A DNA stretch of 64,000 nucleotides from Ignavibacteria bacterium (GTDB lineage Bacteria; Bacteroidota; Ignavibacteria; Kapaibacteriales; Kapaibacteriaceae), in assembly GCA_016707005.1 (NCBI GenBank), contig JADJIQ010000001.1, forward strand, positions 618,001 through 682,000. Direction: 5' to 3'. Every line of letters begins with the position of its first letter. The first letter of the stretch is position 1. Both the position numbers and the translations under genes were made by a program. The notes below the pieces were generated by a model. That model made no database searches, was not told where the DNA came from, and worked only from the letters and a program-made list of their open reading frames with translations. Below, in pieces: positions 53,202 through 60,936 of this stretch.

Positions 53202-53365
53202 TTCTGTTAAAATGGTGCAATGCCAGCGTCATCCCGAGGAGCGTAGCGACGAGGATCTCGGTGTATGAATGATGAACGTGCCACTTCGCCACTTCGCCAC
53301 TTCGCCACTTCGCCTTGTCGCCTTGTGCCATGTGCCTCGACTCCGCTCGGCATGACGTAATGACC

Positions 53366-54277
53366 CTACTGCACTAACACGAGCTTGCTGGTGTGTGTAA
53401 CGGTGTTAACCATCAAGACCGGACCCGTCACGATGTGGTTCAACGCCAGTGTTCCGTTTGCTGTTGTTGTGGTTGAGGCTACGTGCCTGCCCATGAGGTC
53501 GTAAACAGATACAGCCGCGTTGCTCCAGTCGCCTGACGCATCAGTGAGATCATCCACATCTGTTGTTGTAACGGGTTCAAAGTGAATGTGGGTTCCACGT
53601 ACGGGTACACCACGCATGGCGGGGAAGGTCACAGTCCGGGTGGTATCGGTCCGGAGATCAGTTGGGTCGCCATGAAGCCATACTTTTTGATACATCACGG
53701 TGAACTCAGCACTTACCAAGGAGATGCCGGCAAAGGGTTGAGCCTCGGGGTTGCTGATGGTGCGTGTGTTCTCCGAGCTTGGACCATACAGGATATCAAA
53801 AGCCCCGTCTGCAAAGTGATATTGGAGTTCGAAACAGACAAAGTTTGGAGCGCCGAGTCGGGCGATGGATACGGAATCGAAGCGGACGCGGATCATGGGG
53901 TCGGAGACCGACTCAACAAACTGATATCCGACCGACGCACCGGGTAAGGTACTGTCGAGCTCAGTAAACACTCCATCGGCCAACGCAAGCAACGATGGCG
54001 TATTGATCAAGAAGGAACCATTACCCGATACATAGAGCTGCACGGTATCTGATTGTGCAAACTCAAGTCCAAACATGGGCATGGGGCGTTGTGGTGCGGG
54101 TAGGGGAAGCAACGTGCCATACCCCCATGGAATATTCTGCAACTGTGTGCCGCTAATGGGTAGCCACGGTACGTCGTGGCTTGTCCCGGAAATGGTTGCT
54201 TGATACGGGGTCTGTTCTGAACGAACACTGGTACTGAGAACTACAACGAGCACAACGAGAAACACAAAACGCAACAT
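53366..54277 (-). CDS. Exported protein with T9SS-like C-terminus
   Basis: 303 residues from ATG 54277 (GGAG upstream; signal peptide MLRFVFLVVLVVVLSTSVRS). Beta-rich body (MFGLEFAQSDTVQLYVSGNG, FELQYHFADGAFDILYGPSS) with no catalytic motif recognised. The C-terminal AAVSVYDLMGRHVASTTT to NTVTHTSKLVLVQ is a sorting-domain core, although the PNP start is missing. Same strand as, and downstream of, the caspase-like T9SS gene. Confidence 0.75.
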   Translation of the reverse strand: MLRFVFLVVLVVVLSTSVRSEQTPYQATISGTSHDVPWLPISGTQLQNIPWGYGTLLPLPAPQRPMPMFGLEFAQSDTVQLYVSGNGSFLINTPSLLALADGVFTELDSTLPGASVGYQFVESVSDPMIRVRFDSVSIARLGAPNFVCFELQYHFADGAFDILYGPSSENTRTISNPEAQPFAGISLVSAEFTVMYQKVWLHGDPTDLRTDTTRTVTFPAMRGVPVRGTHIHFEPVTTTDVDDLTDASGDWSNAAVSVYDLMGRHVASTTTTANGTLALNHIVTGPVLMVNTVTHTSKLVLVQ

Positions 54278-54357
54278 GACGATCTCCGCAGTGGTGATTG
54301 GGGATAGTTTGTACGGTGTGGGGGACACCGCGCGTTGCGTAGGAGTTACAAAGGCGC

Positions 54358-54440
54358 TGGGCGAAGAGGCGAAGGGGCGAAGGGGCGAAGAGGCGAAGGG
54401 GCGAAGAGGCGAAGGGGCGAAGAGGCGAAGAGGCGAAAAG
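54358..54440 (-). repeat. GGCGAAGG 8-bp array
   Basis: About ten units GGCGAAGG/GGCGAAGA between two minus-strand genes; the inverse of the array at 24245-24366. The rest of 54278-54460 has no gene. Confidence 0.88.
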
Positions 54441-54460
54441 GCCTCGCTCAGGATGACGTT

Positions 54461-57400
54461 CTAATGCACGATCACGGGGATCCTGTCTGCACCATCAGAT
54501 CTGTGTACAAGGACGATGTACCAACCGGGTGCGAGGGTTGAAACCGGTAGGGAAACGTGTGTTGCGCCGTTGCCGGTGAGGGTGTTGATGAGGCTGCCTT
54601 CGACGCCGTAGATGGAGATGTGCGTGATGCCGCGTTGGTCTTGAACTGTTGCCAACGACGATCGTTCAAGGGGCATGGGAGAGATGGTGCTTGAGAGGAT
54701 CGTTTGGTCGGAATGGACATGCGTGGTGGCCGAGGTGTCTTCGAAGAAGACCTGGGACCAGCCGGTGTGGGGAAGGGTGACGGTGCGTGCGACGCCGCTT
54801 TGTTGGATGAGGCGGACGGAGATGGGGGTGTGTAAGAAGACAACGTCCGACATCGACCCGATAACAACGGGGGCAAAGGTGGCTACTCCATTGGCATCTG
54901 TTGTTGTGGTTGCAAGAAGTGTTCCGTCAGAACTCACAACGTGGACGGTGTCTGCCTCTACCGGTTCTCCATCCTTGGTGGTCACCACTGCCGAGATGTT
55001 CTGCAACTGTGTGATAACGCTACCGAACCGTGCTGCGGTCTTGGTGATATCGATCAGACAGTCCGTACAACGTAGCTCGCCCAAGCCCCTTTGCACAAGA
55101 TCAAATCCATCCGCACCATCTACAACAAGTCCGTAGAAGTTCACATTGTCGTTTAATGTATGATGTATCGTAACGGCATCTCCCCGCGCACCGAAGGACG
55201 AAATGAAATCAAACTGGTCTGTGCCCCATGCATCCGTGATTGTTAACGGGGCTCCACCGATCACAAGATTTCTGATGATCGTTACAGAGGAGCTGACAAC
55301 AATGTATGAGAGGCCACTGAGGACGACGTTGTTCAGATACGTGATCGCGTTTGAATCAGCCGATGTTTCGAATGCAGGAGCAGTTGTATCGTCGGAGCGG
55401 ATAACCACATCTGACAGGCTTAGCGCAGAGTCAGATCCGATAAGCCCTGATGAAGGGGCTAGCTGAACCATACTTTTTGTTAGACGTTCAATGGTGGACG
55501 TCCCATTTGTGATCAGTACGTCACGATGATTTGTTGATGGCACCGGTGCACTGCCGGAAACAACAAGCGGTGTTAACACGCGCGTATGGAGTTGTGTTAT
55601 CGCAAACGTTGTATCGTTGACAACGGTTGTAAGTACGTCTGCCCCCGCTGAATCTTGCGGGATCGATCCATAGACGTGGATCTGTGCGGGACGGTCTGGT
55701 TGCGATGCAAAGCGGTGTGGTTCGTTGCCAACGAGGTATTCGGCCGGACCTGTGGTTGAGGCGCTATAGAAAGCCCCTTGATCAGGATCGGCAATTGTGT
55801 AGGGGACGCGGAAGGTGTTGCCGTCTTGGTTGACGATGGTTGCATACTGCCGGGCAATGACTTTTCCCGAATCAAGAAGGACAGTGGGTAAACGAGGTGG
55901 AGCAACTTTGCGGACAAAGATCGACTGGCAGGTATCGGGCACAGTACATACCAGAACACGCTGCCGCATGCTGAGTTGAGGCTGTACTGTTGCGAGCACA
56001 ACCTGTGTCTTTTTTCTACCTGATCCGCACACTGCTACGATCTCATACTGATGTGTCGCATTGCGAGCTGAACCCGAGGAATTGACGACGTAAATGTTTC
56101 GCCTGCAAATTGTGTCGTCTTTTCGAGTTGAGCCACTCTTGTAGGTCGTGCGAACACAGAAACGTTCTTGGCGCACCTCGATCGGCCCACCGCCTGATTC
56201 GATGGTCTTGGCATCAACTATGGTTGCATCGATGTAGGACGTGAGAGGTAGTGACAGATCAACAAGTTCCTTCACCTGCGGCTGTGGGCGCATTGCGTCA
56301 TCAGTAGCAGGCTTGGTGGCCTTTACGTAAAGGGCCGCCTCGATCACATCAACCGTGCCATCCTTATTGAGGTCTGCGGCAGTATCACGTGAAGCAGTCA
56401 ACAGAGCTTCTTCCCAATACGTGCCCGAGCCCCTTCCTTGCGGGGTAGTGTTGTTCCCATTGGAGCTCGTTATCACCCGTCCCCGCACGCCGGCCGTTTC
56501 CAGTGCAGGGATCACCTGTCCGCTATGGCATGATGTGATATCTACCGTAAGGTTCACACAATCAAGATCCTTGATCAACGATGCCCATTCTTCCCAGGTG
56601 AGAAGATCCGTCGTGTTTTTGTTGGGATCCTGTAAACATAGTCCCTGCACCAGACCATGTCCGATGTATTTGATGTAGATCCGTGCACATTTCTTTTCTT
56701 TCAACGCTGCAAATGCCGCTTTTACATCTGCTGGTGTTGCTCCAAAGTCATTCTTTCCGCGCACCACCATGATGTTGCTGCTCGAAACCTTCGGACCAAG
56801 TGCACCGGAGTTCAACCGCTCGATCACCTTGGGCAGATCATGTTCAATGGTTGTTCCATCGTGTTCCTTTACCACACGCCCGGTGATGATCAGCACACAG
56901 TCTGTATCGTTCTGCGTTGCCACCATGGTAATGTTTGGTGCTGCAAAACAATTCGGAGGAATACCGAGCACGAGCTGAGGGTTGGGTGAACAGTCGGGAC
57001 CAAGCAATGGTTCTTCACCGTCTACCGAAACAACAAAGTCGGTGTGATGTGTTGTTGTTGCTGTAGAAGCCCCTTGCTCAGCCGGGATCTGCACGACCAT
57101 TGCCGGGTGACCCCACAGGTCCATTGGTGAACGGTCGACAAAAAACACATAACTCGGTGCAGCGAGTAATGACGTAGTGCCATCGCGCAACCCGATCGTT
57201 GTGCCTTCATTGTGGACGGAGTCAGGGGGCTCCTGTCTTCCCCTCACGTGATATGCCGAGAGCGTGTTCTTCTCCGGCAGATCATTGATCACGTCAACCT
57301 GAAGTCGAGCAACCGCCTGAGCAATGGAGATAAAGGCGGGCAGGGGAGAGAATGTTGTTGCGATGGTGTTATCGCTTGGATCTATCTCATCACCGAACAC

Positions 57401-57730
57401 AATCTCAGCGCGTGTGATATAGCCCCCTGCAGCAGGTGGCGTATACATGATGTCCGTCCAGAGTGTTAATGAAGAGTCGGGCTTGAGATTCACCCCAGTC
57501 ACCCAAGCGTCAAACACCGTGCTTGTACCACGTTGAATGGTGAACCGCACAAGGAACTGTGCTGCAATGAGCGCGTTGGTGTTGGCAACCTCGCATCCAA
57601 GGCGCATGGTTCGGCCGAGACGCGGCGCAGAACTATAGACGATCTTCTTTGCAACGAGATCAGTCGCATAGACTGATGGAGATGCTACACAGAAGAGAAG
57701 AACCGCTGCTATAAGATGCATGCGAGTCAT
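54461..57730 (-). CDS. Secreted caspase-like (clan CD) protein with T9SS domain
   Basis: About 1089 residues from ATG 57730 (GAGGAG upstream); ATG 57721 also possible. Signal peptide MHLIAAVLLFCVASPSVYA. CARDB-like N-terminal domain (GCEVANTNALIAAQFLVRF). The caspase-like domain holds IKYIGHG (catalytic His, near residue 355) and VDITSCHSG (catalytic Cys, near residue 400), preceded by FGATPADVKAAFAAL. A calcium-type loop DLNKDGTVDV follows. The long C-terminal part resembles beta-helix and Ig modules. Sorting domain: RGITHISIYGVEGSLINTL to APGWYIVLVHRSDGADRIPV. Probably a surface peptidase; specificity unknown. Confidence 0.8.
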   Translation of the reverse strand: MTRMHLIAAVLLFCVASPSVYATDLVAKKIVYSSAPRLGRTMRLGCEVANTNALIAAQFLVRFTIQRGTSTVFDAWVTGVNLKPDSSLTLWTDIMYTPPAAGGYITRAEIVFGDEIDPSDNTIATTFSPLPAFISIAQAVARLQVDVINDLPEKNTLSAYHVRGRQEPPDSVHNEGTTIGLRDGTTSLLAAPSYVFFVDRSPMDLWGHPAMVVQIPAEQGASTATTTHHTDFVVSVDGEEPLLGPDCSPNPQLVLGIPPNCFAAPNITMVATQNDTDCVLIITGRVVKEHDGTTIEHDLPKVIERLNSGALGPKVSSSNIMVVRGKNDFGATPADVKAAFAALKEKKCARIYIKYIGHGLVQGLCLQDPNKNTTDLLTWEEWASLIKDLDCVNLTVDITSCHSGQVIPALETAGVRGRVITSSNGNNTTPQGRGSGTYWEEALLTASRDTAADLNKDGTVDVIEAALYVKATKPATDDAMRPQPQVKELVDLSLPLTSYIDATIVDAKTIESGGGPIEVRQERFCVRTTYKSGSTRKDDTICRRNIYVVNSSGSARNATHQYEIVAVCGSGRKKTQVVLATVQPQLSMRQRVLVCTVPDTCQSIFVRKVAPPRLPTVLLDSGKVIARQYATIVNQDGNTFRVPYTIADPDQGAFYSASTTGPAEYLVGNEPHRFASQPDRPAQIHVYGSIPQDSAGADVLTTVVNDTTFAITQLHTRVLTPLVVSGSAPVPSTNHRDVLITNGTSTIERLTKSMVQLAPSSGLIGSDSALSLSDVVIRSDDTTAPAFETSADSNAITYLNNVVLSGLSYIVVSSSVTIIRNLVIGGAPLTITDAWGTDQFDFISSFGARGDAVTIHHTLNDNVNFYGLVVDGADGFDLVQRGLGELRCTDCLIDITKTAARFGSVITQLQNISAVVTTKDGEPVEADTVHVVSSDGTLLATTTTDANGVATFAPVVIGSMSDVVFLHTPISVRLIQQSGVARTVTLPHTGWSQVFFEDTSATTHVHSDQTILSSTISPMPLERSSLATVQDQRGITHISIYGVEGSLINTLTGNGATHVSLPVSTLAPGWYIVLVHRSDGADRIPVIVH

Positions 57731-57779
57731 ACCCACTCCTCAAATTATCGACGTAACGAATCTACAACACCAAGCCCCC

Positions 57780-57823
57780 TTGAGATTAGGTTTCAAAAGT
57801 GTATGTTTGAACACATAAACATA
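57780..57823 (+). promoter_or_regulatory. Promoter with overlapping palindromic operator
   Basis: TTG at 57780-57782, a 19-bp spacer, TATGTTTG at 57802-57809 (TAnnTTTG). TATGTTT-N8-AAACATA (57802-57823) is a perfect inverted repeat overlapping the -7 element and expected start site, so a repressor bound here would block transcription. Confidence 0.6.
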
Positions 57824-57839
57824 TCCATTGGAGTTTTCG

Positions 57840-58784
57840 ATGTCCGACAAAAAGATCATTGCCGTTGTAGGCGCAACAGGAGCACAAGGGGGCGGATTAG
57901 TCCGCGCCATTCTCGCAGATCCAAACGGTGGGTATGCTGTGCGTGCTATCACGCGTGATGTGAATTCCGACAAGGCAAAGGCGCTTGCGGCACTGGGCGC
58001 AGAGGTTGTGGCTGCCGACGTGGATAGTCAAGACAGTCTTGCCGAAGCTCTCAAGGGGGCATATGGTGCGTTCTTTGTGACGTTCTTCTGGGACCATTTC
58101 TCGCCCGACAAAGAAAAGCAACACGCTCGCAACATGGCCAACGCAGCAAAGGCAGCCGGTGTGCAGCATGTTATCTGGTCGTCGTTGGAAGACACCCGCA
58201 AGTGGATCCCACTCTCCGACGATCGCATGCCAACACTGCAAGGCAACTACAAGGTACCGCACTTCGATGCAAAGGGTGAGGCCAATGCCTACTTCGCTGA
58301 AGCCGGCGTGCCAACAACCATCCTGAACACATCGTTCTATTGGGAGAACTTCATCTTCTTCGGTGCGGGTCCGGCTCGCGGCGAAGATGGATCGCTTGCT
58401 CTTACTATGCCCATGGCCGATAAAAAACTCCCTGGCATCGCCGTCAAGGACATCGGAAAGACTGCCTACAACATCTTCAAAGATCCATCATTCATCGGCA
58501 AGACCGTGAGCATCGCCGGTGAACATCTTACCGGTGAAGAGATGGCTAAGGGGCTTTCCACCGCGCTCGGTGAAAGCGTTGTCTACAACGCCGTGCCTGC
58601 TTCGGTCTTCCGCACATTTGGTTTCCCTGGCGCTGATGACATGGGCAACATGTATCAGTTCAAGGCCGAATTCAACGACGCATATGTGGGCGCCCGCAAC
58701 CTCGATGTTGTCCGCGCGATCAACCCGGAACTTCAGTCGTTTGCAGAGTGGCTGGAAGAAAACAAGACTCAAATTCCTATATGA
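57840..58784 (+). CDS. NmrA-like NAD(P)-binding protein
   Basis: 314 residues from ATG 57840 with GGAG 6 nt upstream. Atypical short-chain dehydrogenase fold: IIAVVGATGAQGGGLVRAIL (Rossmann loop), AAKAAGVQHVIWSSLEDTRK, VPHFDAKGEANAYFAEAGVP, TILNTSFYWENF. The NmrA/HSCARG group senses the NADP(H) ratio or reduces quinones; which applies is not deducible. Single gene with its own promoter and a palindromic operator. Confidence 0.87.
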   Translation: MSDKKIIAVVGATGAQGGGLVRAILADPNGGYAVRAITRDVNSDKAKALAALGAEVVAADVDSQDSLAEALKGAYGAFFVTFFWDHFSPDKEKQHARNMANAAKAAGVQHVIWSSLEDTRKWIPLSDDRMPTLQGNYKVPHFDAKGEANAYFAEAGVPTTILNTSFYWENFIFFGAGPARGEDGSLALTMPMADKKLPGIAVKDIGKTAYNIFKDPSFIGKTVSIAGEHLTGEEMAKGLSTALGESVVYNAVPASVFRTFGFPGADDMGNMYQFKAEFNDAYVGARNLDVVRAINPELQSFAEWLEENKTQIPI

Positions 58785-58873
58785 CGTTATGACATTATGA
58801 CGTTTATGACGGTATGACTTTATGACGTTACTACTAACGAGTACGTCATACCGTCATACCGTCATATCGTCAT
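58783..58873. repeat. Inverted pair of TATGACG/CGTCATA arrays
   Basis: TGACGTTATGACATTATGACG units follow the NmrA gene (58783-58832). CGTCATACCGTCATACCGTCAT units (58840-58873) precede the cyclase stop. Facing each other between convergent genes, they can pair into a long hairpin and provide the cyclase TGA. Confidence 0.85.
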
Positions 58874-60936
58874 AAGGCTTCAGACAACCAATACGTCTGC
58901 ATCAAACCCTTTCCTTTAACGTCAACTGTACCCCGGGGAACAACCGTATAGCTCCCCCTCTCTAGCGAAGCGTGAGAGAGGGGGCTGGGGGGTGAGTTCT
59001 TGTGTTCATTAAGCGCATTTGCAAGCGCCTCGGAGATATGGATCTTTCCTGATTCGCTTGTGCTCTCCATCCGGCTCGCCACATTCACTGTATCGCCCCA
59101 TACATCATACTGCATGCGCTGTGTGCCAAGAACTCCTGCCACCACCGGCCCGCAATGGATGCCGATGCGAAACATCACACGTTCTCCGGTGTGTGGCCAC
59201 ATGAACACGCTCGACATCATCGCCTGGGCGACATTCGCTATTCGCTGCTCGCTATTCGCTATTTGATTCGCTATTCGCTGCTCGCTATTCGCTATTTGAT
59301 TCGCTATTCGCTGCTCGCTATTCGCTATTTGCTGTGCCTCGACTTCGCTCGGCATGACGTTCGGGATATCCGTTTGTTCACGGGCGAGGCGGGGCCTCGC
59401 CCCTACGGCGTCCGCTATATCAAATGCCACGGCCATATACGAATCACCGATGGTCTTGATCTTCGTTACGTCGTGCTTGGCGCATATCCCATCGAACGAT
59501 GAAAAGATGTTCTGTAGCAATTCGACAACAACGGTGGCATCGAGCTCACTTGAATGGGTTGTGAATCCGACTACATCGACGAACAGGACGGAGGCGTTCT
59601 CGAAGTGATCATTAACCACCTCGCCCCTTGCTACTCTGTCGGCAATGTGTTTTGGTAGGGTAGAATGAAGCACGGCCATGTGCTTGTCGGTTTCTTTGCG
59701 TTCAGCATCGATCTCGCGTTGTTTGGCTTGTATAGCGAGTTTCGTAGCAGTGTCCTTGCCGTTGATCTCTTCGGTGATGCGAGTGAACTCGTTGTTGTGT
59801 TCGATGTAGCCGGCAAAGTCGTTGCGTTTCTGTGCAAGGTCTCGCAATGCCTTGTGCACACTGGTAGTCAATGAGCGCAGTCCATGCTCGTGTGCTTCGC
59901 TTAGCGCAAGTTGCAGCGTGGCAGCAGCAGCGTCAAGGTTGCCGCTGCGCTCCAGCAGTGTTGCTCGGTTTACCGCGCGTTGGATGCGTGACCTAGGTTC
60001 GCCGGGGTGCAGCTCATTCATGGTTGTCAGGAGGTGTTGAGCCTCGCTGTCAGAGCCCATTTGCACGTATACGGACAAGATGTTGTCTGTGACGATTGTT
60101 ACGTTGTTACGTTCTCCGAGCTCTTCATGGAGCGCCAGGGCACGGTGGTAGTGACTCAGTGCAGCGGGGTAGTCGCCTGTGTCGCTGTGCACAATACCGA
60201 TGCAGCACATGACGAGCGCCATGCCGCTGCGGTTGCCGAGCTCTTCATGGAGGGCCAGAGCGCGGTGGTAGTGACTCAGCGCGGAGGGATTGTCCCCTAT
60301 GTTGCCATACACGTTGCCGATGTTGGCGGTGACGCGGGCCACGTTTCCGCGATCGCCGAGTTCTTCATGGAGTTCCAGAGCGCGGTGGAGATAGGTCAGC
60401 GCGGTGGGGAAGTCGCCGGTATTCCAGTGTACAATTCCGATGTTGCCCGTGGTGCTTGCGAAAAGACGGAGGTCGCCGAGCTCTTCAGAGAGTGCCAGAG
60501 CGCGATGGTAGTGACTCAGCGCTTCTGGGTAGTTTCCTGTGCGCCAGTGCAGGGTGCCGATGTTACCCGTAACGCCAGCCACACCCTTGCGATCGTCGAG
60601 CTCATGTAATATTGCCAGTGCGAGGTGGAAGTGGCTCAACGCCTCGGTGTAGTTGCCGATTCTGTTGTTCACGACGCCAATTCTGCTCGAGACAGCTGCT
60701 ACGCCACCGCGATCGCCGAGCTCTTCATAGAGTGCCAGAGCGCTGTGGTAGTGACTCAGCGCTGCTGGACGGTCGCCTTGGATATACAGAGCCAAGCCAC
60801 GCGAGTTGTTCGCCAATGCCTCTGCCTGCGGGGCTGAGATGGCGTCGAGCTCTACTGCATAAAGCAGCAATGCCTCGGCATCATTGATGCTGCTTGCGTG
60901 ATTCACATCGACTTGGATCTCAGAGAAAGTTCTCAC
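58870..60936 (-). CDS. TPR-containing class III adenylate cyclase carrying several in-frame repeat insertions
   Basis: About 689 residues from GTG 60936, which overlaps the TGA of the upstream cyclase (GTGA). The N-terminal half has about eight 40-residue TPR_12 units (YPEALSHYHRALALSEELGD). Cyclase marks: FVDVVGFTT, KIKTIGDSYMAV, YDVWGDTVNVASRM. The loop after GDSYMAVAF holds three repeat types: GARPRLARE (hairpin element), VMPSEVEAQ (CATGCCGAGCG element) and three copies of an 11-residue unit QIANSEQRIAN (33 bp). Near the C-terminus KNSPPSPLSHASLERG comes from the dyad element. The insertions make this loop far longer than in paralogs; activity needs testing. Confidence 0.88.
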   Translation of the reverse strand: MRTFSEIQVDVNHASSINDAEALLLYAVELDAISAPQAEALANNSRGLALYIQGDRPAALSHYHSALALYEELGDRGGVAAVSSRIGVVNNRIGNYTEALSHFHLALAILHELDDRKGVAGVTGNIGTLHWRTGNYPEALSHYHRALALSEELGDLRLFASTTGNIGIVHWNTGDFPTALTYLHRALELHEELGDRGNVARVTANIGNVYGNIGDNPSALSHYHRALALHEELGNRSGMALVMCCIGIVHSDTGDYPAALSHYHRALALHEELGERNNVTIVTDNILSVYVQMGSDSEAQHLLTTMNELHPGEPRSRIQRAVNRATLLERSGNLDAAAATLQLALSEAHEHGLRSLTTSVHKALRDLAQKRNDFAGYIEHNNEFTRITEEINGKDTATKLAIQAKQREIDAERKETDKHMAVLHSTLPKHIADRVARGEVVNDHFENASVLFVDVVGFTTHSSELDATVVVELLQNIFSSFDGICAKHDVTKIKTIGDSYMAVAFDIADAVGARPRLAREQTDIPNVMPSEVEAQQIANSEQRIANQIANSEQRIANQIANSEQRIANVAQAMMSSVFMWPHTGERVMFRIGIHCGPVVAGVLGTQRMQYDVWGDTVNVASRMESTSESGKIHISEALANALNEHKNSPPSPLSHASLERGSYTVVPRGTVDVKGKGLMQTYWLSEAL
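58952..59002 (-). repeat. In-frame dyad element in cyclase gene
   Basis: The intergenic dyad CCCCCTCTCT...AGAGAGGGGG with its CAAGAACTC flank, read as KNSPPSPLSHASLERG. Confidence 0.9.
59225..59410 (-). repeat. Compound in-frame repeat block in cyclase gene
   Basis: Three 33-bp units built of GAATAGC/GAGCAGC heptamers (59229-59335), one CATGCCGAAGCG-type element (59334-59360) and the GGGCGAGGC-GGG-GCCTCGCCC hairpin (59382-59402), all in frame. Confidence 0.9.

Larger units (their letters stand above)
52797..53350. repeat. Repeat-filled spacer: palindromic elements 3 and 4 and a 60-bp tandem
   Basis: Two about 120-bp elements: TCGCTTCGCTCGGGATGACG, a perfect central hairpin, AGCGTCATCCCGAGGAGCG. 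Between them the segment with ATTGACCAACAACGATGCCA repeats with an exact 60-bp period (52978-53100). Then a CCACTTCG 8-bp array (53283-53320) and a final CTCCGCTCGGCATGACG. The apparent reading frames consist of repeats only. Confidence 0.87.
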
